The notes below the pieces were generated by a model. It made no database searches and was not told the origin of the DNA. It saw only the letters and a list, made by a program, of their open reading frames with translations. Shown here in pieces: positions 1-11,045 of a stretch of DNA of 64,000 nt (position 1 is the stretch's first letter; each line of letters begins with the position of its first letter). A program made the translations under genes and the position numbers. Origin of the DNA: Pithys albifrons albifrons (lineage: Eukaryota > Chordata > Aves > Passeriformes > Thamnophilidae). Location of the stretch: positions 22,724,865 through 22,788,864 of the forward strand of contig NC_092464.1 in NCBI RefSeq assembly GCF_047495875.1, read 5' to 3'.

Positions 1-465
1 CTTGCATTCATAATTGAATTTGAAGACATTTGTAGTTGCAAACTGTTATTATAGCTTGGAGAACATCTTGATCCCTACATGCAAACTTCCAGAAAAAAGC
101 ATAACAAAACCTGCATTAAATATAATTAATCAGATAAAGCCTTTATAAATAGACAAAAGACACTTTGGGTTGCCTAATAACACTTCTGCATAGAAGAATG
201 AATTTACCTGCTGTAATGCATGCAGGTAAATTGACTGATGTTAATGAAAACAGCCATCAGAAAGGGGGTCTCTTTTAAATTGTTATATATAGTTTTATTG
301 ACTATCTATAGGAGCTCAGTTGATGTTTGTCAGCACTTTTAATTTATGTTTAGAAGCATGAGTTTTGCTGAATAGAACTGTGTGACCCTGTGGTTTTCAG
401 AAGTCAGTGGGAATGAATGAGGAATCACCTCTTTCTCTGGGCCAGACAGCAGCAGCTGCAGTCAG
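1..465. other. AT-rich upstream flank with one hairpin
   Basis: No gene is seen. The notable item is an 11-bp perfect inverted repeat, AATTTACCTGC at 201-211 and its complement at 222-232, with a 10-base loop. The rest is unremarkable AT-rich DNA. Confidence 0.5.
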
Positions 466-735
466 CAGGGCCACTGTGGCTGGATCCCTCTAGTTATTTT
501 TTTAAAGGTGACTGGCAGGGCATCATCTGAGATGGCTTCAGCCTCTGGAACAAGCTCTTTCATAGCTTGTGCCAAAGCGCACTGAATTTGGTGACCTTCT
601 GGGCATGCTGCAAAGGACATCTGTTTGACAGGGCTTTCAGAGGTGTTAGGGGTGATGGCACTGGGCAGATCTTTCCGGATGTGGCTGGCAAGACTCCTGG
701 TGAATTGATCACTTACTTCTGCTGAGATTCTATTT
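466..735 (-). pseudogene. Coding-like fragment of unknown origin (possible retrocopy or old exon)
   Basis: Read on the - strand, this stretch gives about 87 stop-free codons with a protein-like composition: an amphipathic segment beginning ISAEVSDQFTRSLASHIRKD, then a middle part with MSFAACPEGHQIQCALAQAM, then acidic residues, ending in a TGA at about 466-468. It is clearly more GC-rich than its surroundings. There is no ATG at its start and its upstream side turns abruptly AT-rich. A second - strand frame continues beyond the stop for about 27 codons (ATVALLTAAAAVWPRE), which suggests a frameshifted remnant. No convincing splice sites flank it. I do not recognise the protein. It could be part of a retrocopy, an exon of a decayed gene, or chance. 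Confidence 0.35.
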
Positions 736-1899
736 CACTGTTAATTGTGTTAGAATACTTCAGATCTTAGATCTTAGATTTTTTGTTTCTTTGTTTGTTT
801 GTTTATTCATTATGGGCTTTTTTTTCCATTTTGTTCAGGTTGTTTTGTTATTTTAAAGTCAATGAGATTACCTTGAGGGTTTTGTTGAATTTCAGTGAAG
901 ATAAATGCTGTATCATCTATTACTTTAGTGTTATTTTGGCACTAAATATAAGAAATTACGGGATTAATTCCCTTTTCTTTTTGACATGCTACTTTGACTG
1001 GTTACTTTGCAAGACTTAAACATTGAACAAAAAAAACACAAAGAACTTTATTGCTTACTAAACTGTAGATGAAATAGAACTTAAAATGTGAAGCTAAGAC
1101 ATTCAAGACACTATTTGCAATTCATATGAAAGAAACTTGGTACAAAATTAAAATGAGAAAAATTAGGAATGAGAAATCAATATTTTAGGCTAGGTAAAAC
1201 AGCAGAGAACTTGCTCTTCACATGTACAGTTAATACCTATTAATATAAGAAAACTTGGGTAATGTTTTTTCTGGCTGTAATTAGTGTCCTGCATTTTTAA
1301 ACCTGTGTTGTTCTATCATTTCTCATAGGTTGCCCTTGGCCCAGATCTCGCATTACTTTGAATTTAAATAGAACACAGCACGTTCTTGGTCTAACTATAT
1401 TTTTGTTATTATTATTCTAAGCTCATTACATTAATTTTCAAGAGTAAACCTGAAACCCCACACATTTGTCTAGAAGTCTGGTTGTCCTCCACTTGAGTCA
1501 TGATGTCCTGAGCAAAATTTAGAGCAGCAGAGATCAGAGGTCTCCAGATGTGAGCACCAGCCCTGACCCACATCCTGCACACCTGAAGCCTGTGGTGTAG
1601 GAATCCATGCTAAGACTAAGCTTGCAAATCTCAGTTTGTAATACATTATACAAGACCATGTTTCTACAGAAAACCCAGGGGAGAAGTATCTCCTTATTTG
1701 CTTGTTCACTCTTCTGTTTTCCAAGTGTGTAAGCAAGCCTACAGGGCGGAAAAAATAATTCTGTGAGTGTGAAACCTCAGATGCTGTGAAGTGCAATGAT
1801 AGTACTATCACTCTAAGAAATCCGTAAACCAAGATATGTAGGACTGGAAGATTACAGGGGGAAACATTGTTATACTCTTCTCTTTTTATTCTCTAGTCA
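736..1899. other. AT-rich intergenic stretch
   Basis: Nothing recognisable apart from a short (TTTG)n-like tract at about 783-808. The open frames here have no protein-like features. Just before the CR1 there is a pyrimidine-rich tract ending in AG (about 1875-1896), which looks like a splice acceptor but has no linked exon. Confidence 0.5.
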
Positions 1900-2978
1900 T
1901 CCTCTCCTGGATTAAGAGCTGGCTGGAGGGTCGGGCCCAGAGAGTGCTGGTGAACGGAGCTGCCTCCAGCTGGCGGCCAGTTACCAGTGGTGTTCCCCAG
2001 GGGTCTGTACTGGGTCCAGTCCTGTTTAACATCTTTATTGATGATTTAGATGAGGGGATTGAGTCCATCATCAGCAAATTTGCTGATGACACCAAGTTGG
2101 GAGGGAGTGTCGACCTTCTGGAAGGCAGGAGGGCTCTGCAGAGGGATCTGGATAGACTTGAGAGATGGGCTGATTCCAATGGGATGAAGTTCAACAAGGC
2201 CAAGTGCCGGGTCCTGCACTTTGGCCACAACAACCCCCTGCAGCGCTACAGGCTGGGCACAGAGTGGCTGGAGAGCAGCCAGGCAGAAAGGGACCTTGGA
2301 GTACTAATTGACAGGAAGCTCAACATGAGCCAACAGTGTGCTCAGGTGGCCAAGAAGGCCAATGGGATCCTGTCCTGTATCAAAAATAGCATGACCAGCA
2401 GGACCAGGGAAGTGATCCTTTCCTGTACTCTGCATTGGTGAGGCCACACCTTGAGTACTGTGTTCAGTTCTGGGCCCCTCAGTTCAGAAAGGATAGTGAG
2501 ATGCTGGAGCGGGTCCAGAGAAGAGCAACAAGGCTGGTGAAGGGACTGGAGCACAAGCCCTATGGGGAGAGGCTGAGGGAGCTGGGGTTGTTTAGCCTGG
2601 AGAAGAGGAGGCTCAGAGGTGACCTCATCACTGTCTATAACTACCTGAAGGGAAGTTATAGCCAGGTGGGGGTTGGTCTCTTCTCCCAGGCACTCAGCAA
2701 TAGGACAAGGGGGCACGGGCTTAAGCTCTGCCAGGGGAAATTTAAGTTGGATATCAGAAAAAAATTCTTTACAGAGAGGGTAATCAGGCATTGGAATGGG
2801 CTGCCCAGAGAGGTGGTGGATTCACCATCCCTAGAGATTTTTAAACACAGATTGGACATGGCACTGAGTGCCATGATCTAGTAAATGGACTAGAGTTGGA
2901 CCAAGGGTTGGACTCGATGATCTTGGAGGTCTTTTCCAACCCAATCGATTCTATGATTCTATGATTCTATTCTATGAT
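1900..2978 (+). mobile_element. CR1 LINE, 5'-truncated, with part of the reverse-transcriptase frame and the complete 3' end
   Basis: The + strand encodes the C-terminal half of a CR1 ORF2. In the frame at 1944-2441 the signatures are [13 protein letters not shown] (residues 17-29) and the catalytic FADDTKLGG (residues 46-54). The frame then shifts, and 2435-2881 continues with [16 protein letters not shown] and later [10 protein letters not shown]. So one frameshift near 2417-2435 disrupts the enzyme, and the 5' end is missing, as is usual for CR1. The 3' end carries the CR1 signature, ATTCTATG octamers in tandem at 2948-2970. The few disruptions suggest a fairly recent insertion. Open frames on the opposite strand here are shadows of the CR1 frame. 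Confidence 0.95.
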
Positions 2979-3065
2979 TATCAGCCATTGCCAGAGACAG
3001 GATGCAGTGTGATGAACCTTTGATCTGACTAAGGATGCCCATTTTTGTTCAATTGTATTGTGTAA
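2979..3065 (+). mobile_element. Older CR1-type 3' end remnant
   Basis: Directly after the younger CR1 the sequence reads CAGCCATTGCCAGAGACAGG and then a region resembling the segment of old reptile/bird CR1 3' ends remembered as 'atggacctttggtctgaccc'. It is diverged. The match is from memory and needs a consensus alignment. Confidence 0.5.
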
Positions 3066-6000
3066 GCAAATGCTGGGTATTGCTGAAATACCAGTGTATA
3101 CAGTTGTGACTGAGAAGATTTTGGACTGGTTAACTTCGTTTTGTCTTTCTCTATATTGTAGTAAACTTAACCTTTTATCATAATTTGTATGTGTTGCTTG
3201 AATACACTTTTGGACTCATCACATCACTGGGTGTATCTTTTTCTTCTTCTATATAAGGCTGTGACTCTTCGAGGTAAGAATAATATTTTTGGTGCTTTCT
3301 CTCATCTTGTGCTGTAACGCGTCAAGGTCATCTTTATTACACACACTGCATAATGCTTCTAAAATTCTCTGTGTACATTCGTGCATGCAGAGGCTTTTTG
3401 TAAAAAGATTGCTTTGCATAAATCTGTAAAGCAACAGTATGCAACAATCTTTTACATGTGAAATTGCCTTTCTCTTTGCTAGTATTCCTTTTGACACAGA
3501 AATGATAATTTTAGATTTTTTAATAATTGTGCTGCACCATTTACTTCAACCTGAACCATTTCAACAAATAGTCATCTTTTAGCAGACTTCAAAGGTGATT
3601 TATGAAATAATAGTTTGAATGTTCTTTGCATTTTGCAGTTTTCCCCTTTAATTCAGAGTATTTATTTTTTATTAATTTGAAGTATTTTCATTTTATTTAA
3701 TTTTTGTGCTTTAATCTACTCATCTGCCCACTTAATACATAATAGGCACTTGTTCACTGTCAAGGAAGTAACTACAAACTCCAGGATTTCCAAGTACATA
3801 GCAGACCTCAAAAACACATCTGTGACCACAGCTGACTCCTGGGATCCAGTGCCTAGAAGCCACTAACTCCTAGCAACACATTGTCACAGTATATAGGATT
3901 CATAACTTTGCAAGGGATTAATGAAGACCTCTAGAGTTATCAAATGCCAAAACCATATAAGATGTGAACTGACTTATACTTGTGAAAATGTGAACCAAAT
4001 TTTGCCCTCACACTGTCTTACATTATAAGCTATACGGCAACCGCCTTGTCTTTAGATGTCATTGCCTTCAGATATAAAGTCCTTGAAAGTGAACACTGTG
4101 GCTTAAGGCATAGTTCTGGGTTTGATACAACTGATATCTGATTATTTTTCTAATATTTCAGAATTATATGTATGTATATATATATTTTGGGGAAAAAAAG
4201 AATGGAAAAGAGGTTAGAATTGGGTTAATGGGTGATATATTGCACTCTCCAACTGGTGAACTGATCTTCTGACCTCCTCTTGTGTTTAGATTTCTTTCTT
4301 GGTCTTGCGATTTGTAAAGGTGCAACCTGCTTAGAGACGGAAAGAGAATATGTGACCAGTACTACAGCTTACTTCACAGTATGCTGAGTCACGATGCTGT
4401 CTTTTATAACAGTGTTGCCTTTGAGACATTCGCTTTTTCATCTGCAGCAGTTTTCATGAATAAATTACTTTAAAAAAAAAAGTGAATTTGTGAAAAGGTC
4501 TTTTTGTGCCCTGTAATTATTTCATAGAATTTAATCTGGGAAGGTACTGACTAAAATGCTTAAAGCAATGAAGTAGACAATGTTTAACTTATGCTCATTT
4601 TTAAAACATTCTGTTTTCTGATACTTACAATAATGATGAGGTGTCTTTTTAATATACTGTGTTTTGTCCATGCTTGCATATCCCTTCTCTAGCAGGACTA
4701 TTATTCCACCTAAAACTGGCTGAATGAGGTTTTTTCACTTGTAAAAAATTAAATTGCTATTTCCTGGCTCCTATAAAAAGGGAAAAAGCCCTAGAATTTA
4801 TCACTTTTTAAACAGTAGACCTCTGTTTGAATTGAAATTAAAAATAAACAAACCACCCCACTGAATTTCTGTCATCTAAATTTGAATGTGGCACTTTTAA
4901 AGGCTGGATACCAACTTTTATATTATGAAAACTACCTACTTAGAAGATGCCTATTTGTAATACAAAAGTGCTTAGCAAATTGAAGGTTGTGGTAACAGGT
5001 TTATTATAACAAGGTGGTTTCAGAAAATTGTAAATAAAATTTCCTGTATCTTTGAGTGTGAGAATGCTTTTTTTTTTACTTTTAGTACAGGTATAATTAC
5101 TGAAATAATCTTCAAATGCTGTTAGGTTCTATTTCTTAATTTTATGTTACATCACTCTTCAGTTCTTTTTGGAAGACAATTGCTTCATTTGTTGTGGTGA
5201 TGGCTAGTTTCCTTCAGACAAAGATCATTACAAACTACCTTCTCTGAGCTCCTTAATTCCAGGAGGCATTTGCATTGAACAAAGATTGACAGAAAGTTGC
5301 GATCATCTACATCTTCTTTCCCATGCCATTTAACTGACAGTATTAGAGGGCAATTCTTCATGGAGTCTGGCTTATCTGGGACTTAGTCCACCCAATACAA
5401 TTTTTTTTTTTGTAGCTATTGTTTAATTATGAAGACTGCAAGCTGAAGGCTGGATAACACAAGAGAAGCTGCACTGACAGTTTCTGGACCTGGTAGTTCT
5501 TCTGTGAGGTTGTGAGTGGCTTTGATAGAGGCATGATAGATGCTTGAATTTTCAAAGCTCTGCAAAGTAAACGTACAGAGCTGGTAACATCATTTGTAAA
5601 TTAAAGATTACTTTAAACTTTGATGACAGATTTATGAAATATTGCTTTAAATTCTACTTCATGCTGCACAGTCAACTGAGTTTATTTTGGAAACAAAAGC
5701 AATTTAAAAGAACCCATAGATTATTTTGGCTTCTGAAGAGTATAAATTACCCCTAACTAAATTTTGTCAGTAGAGTGTGTTGAGTTATTTAGATAAAACA
5801 TGTATTTTGACACTTATTACAGAATGATCCCTTCCTATACACAAAAGAACACAGGGTGAATCATTATGGGGGTGGTAATCCTTTTTCTGACATGAATAAA
5901 AATGGTTAAAGATGAAAAATTTAGGCATTTTTTGTGGTTGTTGTTTTTTATTTGGGGGGGGATTGTTAGTTTTTTGGTTTTGTATTATTTAGTATGGTGC

Positions 6001-9000
6001 AGTACTATACAATTAGACAGCACTGCATTAAAATTCAATGTTAAAAATACTGTAAATATGTAAAAATGTATTTTGATGTGGCAGATGCTGTTGCTAAATA
6101 TATATTTACTAGGATGCAGAAGAAATCTTTCTGAGGTAAAAGCAAGAAATCTAAGAAATCTCGTGTCTAAGTTAAATGCCTAGAAATTAATCTTGTCCCA
6201 GATTCTCCACAAGTCAACAGTTTTTGAACACGTAGCCTCAGAAAAGTGTCATTTCCAGTCCCAACATTTTGTGGACATATATTTTTCAGGATAGAATTGT
6301 GATTTACACAGTTGATTTTGCTTTCTCACACAGATATCCTCTTTATCACTAAAAGTAAATGAAGTATTTTTCACCAACTAAAATATAACTGTGTCACGTA
6401 ACAATAGTATGCACTGCTATGCATGTGCCAAGCAGTCTGTGGGTGACTCTTCCTGGAAACATGCACTGTTTTCTTGCAAGCAAGTCCAGACTCTCTGCAA
6501 ACCACCCTGACCTTCCACATCCAGGTCACTGGGGTACAGATGAGGCATGTTCCACAGCCCTTGCTGGAGGCTTGGCATTGCTTCCCAGCTTATCCCACTC
6601 ACCCCAGAGCATCTGGAACAGCTTTCTAGAACAGGTGCATACCATCAGTGTCCTATAGGGCCCATCTGTATCTGTCCATACTATTTTGGCTGGAGACAAT
6701 AGTCAACCTAGATTTGCTGTTGTCTGGGCTAAAGAAAGAATCTTAATACTGTTAGCAAATTGTCAGCAAAAAATTATCCTCTTACATACTATATTCCATC
6801 TCCTGATACTCATTCTTTTAGGGTCAAAACCCCCCCCTCAAACCAAAACAAATAAAAAACCCACACAAAAAAACCCCCACCTCCTTAAATATATTCCTTC
6901 AAGATTATGCCTAATTGCATGCCTTTGCAAATTGCCAGAAGAGAGGGGAGAGAGTAGTTACTGTCTGCAAAGTCTACCTTATTTCTGCTTATGTAGGAAA
7001 ATACAGACGGTTTTGGAGAGAGAATGTAGAAAAATAATTTCCAAAGCACAGTTGGTTCTCCAAAATATGTCCATACTGTCACTTATTATGGTTAGAGAAG
7101 GTTAAACTGCTCAGTCCACAAAGCTCAGATTTTCATGGTTCTTCTGTTTTCAAAGAACTGGTTGGGTACCCTTCAGTTCTCCAGTTAAAACAGCATTTCC
7201 CCAGTTTTGGTCAAGATTGCCATCTTAAACAGTAAAGCAACTAAAGAAGACTATGATTTGCTCTTCTGTACTTTTAACTTTCCAGTTTTCCAACTTGCAT
7301 ACTTTTCCCTGGAGACACTGTACTATGAATGGAAACTCATAATTGACTATATTTACTCAAAAGTACCATCTAGACAGCTGCATTTTGCTAACAAAAGGTG
7401 CCAATGACTACCCAACACTGTACTTCAGGACTATTAATTAAGTTAACATTGTTCATCAGGAAACTTGGTCCTTTTGGGATGCAGTCCCTTTTCCTGTTAA
7501 GTTTATTTCTTTATTCAGGTGCTTCTCTCTTTAATGTCATTCCTTTTCTGTGGGAGGAATCACACACAAAGCTTCTGCTCTTGATTTTCCAGTTTGCATA
7601 GCACATACAAAAGCCACTTTAAGCACATTAATATTCATATTCATATTTTTTACCCGACAATTGAAGAAAACAGACTAAAGAGTTATTTGGTTACCTTTGA
7701 GATTTCTACTTCTTAATTTTAGACAAACATATTCTTTCTATGAGTGCTTGAATATCTACATAAGCTTAAATGGTCTACTATGGAAAAAAACAAAACAAAA
7801 CAAACAACCACCAATCTACAATCCTACCACAATTACACGGTAAAAAACTCTCTTGTGGTACTACTAATATTGCATATGACTTGTTCAGACAGAATACTTC
7901 CTGGCATTGTTTCATGATTTAAACCAGGATAGTGTCCCATAATTCAATAAGGCAGAACTATTTCTGCAACAGAACTTCTTCCATTTCTGAAAAAATCCCA
8001 CTGCTCTCAACAGTTATCTTTGTTAGCGCATTACCTTTTAAATCTCCAAAATACCCCTGCACACTGTAAACAACTACTTAATTTTAAAAGCTCATCATGA
8101 AGTGTAAATATATTCATATCTAGTGCATAGTGATACTTTACTGTCAATTTGAATAAAGCAGAAATTTAATCTTTACAATCAAACAGCTGTTGAGCTGCCT
8201 AACACAGTGGCATTCTGTTCTTGACAAGAGCTTTGGTCATCTTGGCAACTGCATTAAAAGCAAAACTGTAGTAATACACAGTTGGCTTTGCACTAAAATA
8301 TTTCTATAACACTAAAATTATATAAGTCTTATAAACAATTATGCTCTGTGTTCTTGGAATGGTATTTAGCATATTTTTGTCAAAGGAGTTGCGTCAATAC
8401 TAATTATACTAAGGTTTTATGAAGGGTCTTCAAAGAGTGTCTTGGCATCCCTTCATTTGGAGTAGGTGAGCTCAGGATGCCCTTGGCACCTTCCCTTGGA
8501 GTGTATGTGCAGCTAATCCAAGCAGTCATTTGCATGGAGCATGTTTCCATGGGGGCAGTGCCAGAGGTCTGTGCACTGCTTTTCTGGATGCTATCAGCTC
8601 TAGGTCTGGGACAAAAAGGTCTCTAAATGTGTTCTGCAACTTTTCCTTTGTAACCTTGTGCTCCTTAGGTCTCATTTGCTTCTTCAATAAGTAGTTTTAA
8701 TATCAGTCTTTGGATTTCAGACATAGAAGTAACAAACTCTCAAAGAATTTACTGAATCGAAATAATTCCTGATTTATCTCTCAGGCTGACATAGCACTGA
8801 TACTTTAATTTATTTCATAGTAATGAACAGAATTTTCTGGAATCCTGTCCCAAATGCTGGTCTCATGTTGAATCTATTCCCATGTAAATTCTAAGTGATA
8901 TTTCTCCACTGCAACTGAAATGAATTCAGAAAAAAGTACCAAATCTTTCTTATCCCACTTAAGTGAAATGTAAGAGGGATACCATACCATTTTAGTGGTG

Positions 9001-10969
9001 CATCAGAATAAAGGGATAATACCTAAATCCTATTTTTTTTCAGAGCTATGATAAAGACTTTTAAACTATCTACAAATGAAGACATGAATCTCTTGACCTT
9101 TAAAAACTGATAAAAATATCAGTGACATAGTATTTTAAACTGTCTCAAGGTACTATGAATGTGTAGCAATAATAAGAAAGACATAAATAAATCTACAGGA
9201 TTTATAATTCTATTTTTTGATTACATCTGGTGAAATGAGCTGGACAAGACAGTACAAACATTTGTGTGGAACATCACAAATATTTTCAGCAAAAAGAGTA
9301 AATACATTTTAAAAACTAGTAAACTTGTGATATAATTTGACTTAAATTTGACATTCCCTCTTAAAAAAAAAGATTTGTTTTCCTTGGGACAAAAATAATT
9401 TAAAAAGATATAACATCCCCAAAGAAAGGAAGCCTTCTGTTCAGTTTACAATTAAACTGTCAAGTGAAAAATTAATTTATAGATAGGCTGCTGCTTCAAT
9501 TTACTACCTGGTATTTTTCACTTCTTTAAAAGTTGACCAATGTTGGTTCCTCCTGCTTCACTCTTCCTCAAGCACTTTTAGGATTAAGTTTATGGGAATT
9601 TCTATTGAAAATTGCATAAATATGCAAAAGAATGTTAGGGTTTAGCTCACTTCTTCAATCCTCAAAATTGTAATTATGTAACTTCTGTTGTTTGATGCTC
9701 ACCTGTGGTTGCCAGGAGCTGCAATTTATATTAATGTGAGGGGTTTTTGATGGTGAAGGGGAGACTGTGCATTTTTTTTTTGAAGACTAGCAACTTGTAT
9801 AACTCATGAGAAACTGCTGATGCAGCCAGCTTAGCAAGTTTCAAGGAAGTGATTGCATATTTATGTGGAATAGAAAAACCTTTATATTTGCATTAGATAG
9901 GATATAAATAAATCTGAAGGGATTGTCTTCCCCTAATTGTATAGCATTTTATCTTTATCAGTAGAATTGAAGCAATATAACCCTCAATTTAGAAATAACC
10001 CTCAATTTAGAATGCATGAAAATGTTGATGGAAAAAATATATGGTATCTATTTAATGGGAACAATCAAAGCTGTAGGAGTATTATTCTCAACTATACACC
10101 TGTGCCCATGCTTATGATCAAATAATTTGTATTTCTCAAGTGATTGGATTAGTGAACTACTTGCCATGCCTGTAACCAACCACATGTATTTTTGTAGACC
10201 ACTCAGACACAGAACACAAAAGTATTCGGTCAGGTCGTGATCCTGATGGAGCCACAGTCACAAGCCCACAAGATTTACCTCCAAATCAGCTAAGTCTTTT
10301 TATGAAGATCACAATAGTTGAAGGAGCTGTTACTTCATCACAAGGCATGTTCCTCCTCAGCTATACAGCTGCTGCATGAGTGTCCATCTTGAGCCGGTTC
10401 AGTAGTTCAGTGGTGAAGGACACCTGTAAATACCTAGAAGAGTTCTAGGGAGACAGAGAGATTGTATTTGTCACCTGAACAACTGGCATCTTTGCCTCTG
10501 CCACAGATTTCTTCTGACACTAACCTGTCCTTCTTCACCTCTATAACCACATTTATATGCCAGTAGTTTCAAATAAGGAACTATAGAAAACATCTGCTCA
10601 TCAAAAATCAGTGTTACATGTTGTGCTTTCTTTAACAATATAAATAGACTCCTGATGACTACTTTCTGAAAGACAAGAAGCAATGTTGAAAATGTAGTGT
10701 GTAAAAGTCAGCTATGATGAAGAATGTTCTTTTATAATTAGACTATTAAATAGTCTACAATGTTAATCTATTTTCAATATATGCTGCTTTTGTTGTTAAT
10801 TGAGGTTTGTAACTTTAGACTGAAAACACTTGGATGTAAACTTCTCTAGCTAAGTTTGTTTGGTTATTCTTTGGAAAAATTTTTTTTTAAATTAATAAAT
10901 ACAGATTCAGCTTGACTAAGTTATTTTTCAAATATTTGTAGCCTGAAAATTATTCACTATATCAGAACA
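3066..10969. other. AT-rich intergenic DNA, no gene seen
   Basis: About 7.9 kb with no coding exon, RNA gene or repeat I can name. Minor items are an alternating TATG/TA tract near 4168-4186, a T/G-rich run at 5928-5985, a C- and A-rich low-complexity patch at 6827-6880 and a perfect 18-bp tandem duplication at 9977-10012. The segment 6415-6660 is more GC-rich than its neighbours and may be an old repeat I cannot identify. Confidence 0.4.
9977..10012. repeat. Perfect 18-bp tandem duplication
   Basis: The unit ATAACCCTCAATTTAGAA occurs twice head to tail at 9977-9994 and 9995-10012 with no mismatch, so it is likely a recent local duplication. Confidence 0.95.
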
Positions 10970-11045
10970 CAAAATCAAAGAATAGGTAGGGTTACAAGGG
11001 ACCTCTGGATATTTTCTAGTCCCCCTGCCAAGCTTGGGCACATTT
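10970..11045 (-). mobile_element. Antisense CR1 3'-end fragment (old)
   Basis: On the + strand it resembles the reverse complement of a CR1 3' end: a TCAAAGAATAGG start, then 'aagggacctctggat..tctagt', then a run of C and 'tgcc'. This is the usual 'lead-in' of antisense CR1 in birds. It is short and diverged. Confidence 0.6.

Noticed and set aside
2046..2874. Open frames on the - strand and in other frames under the CR1
   Set aside because: They are shadows of the CR1 reverse-transcriptase frame.
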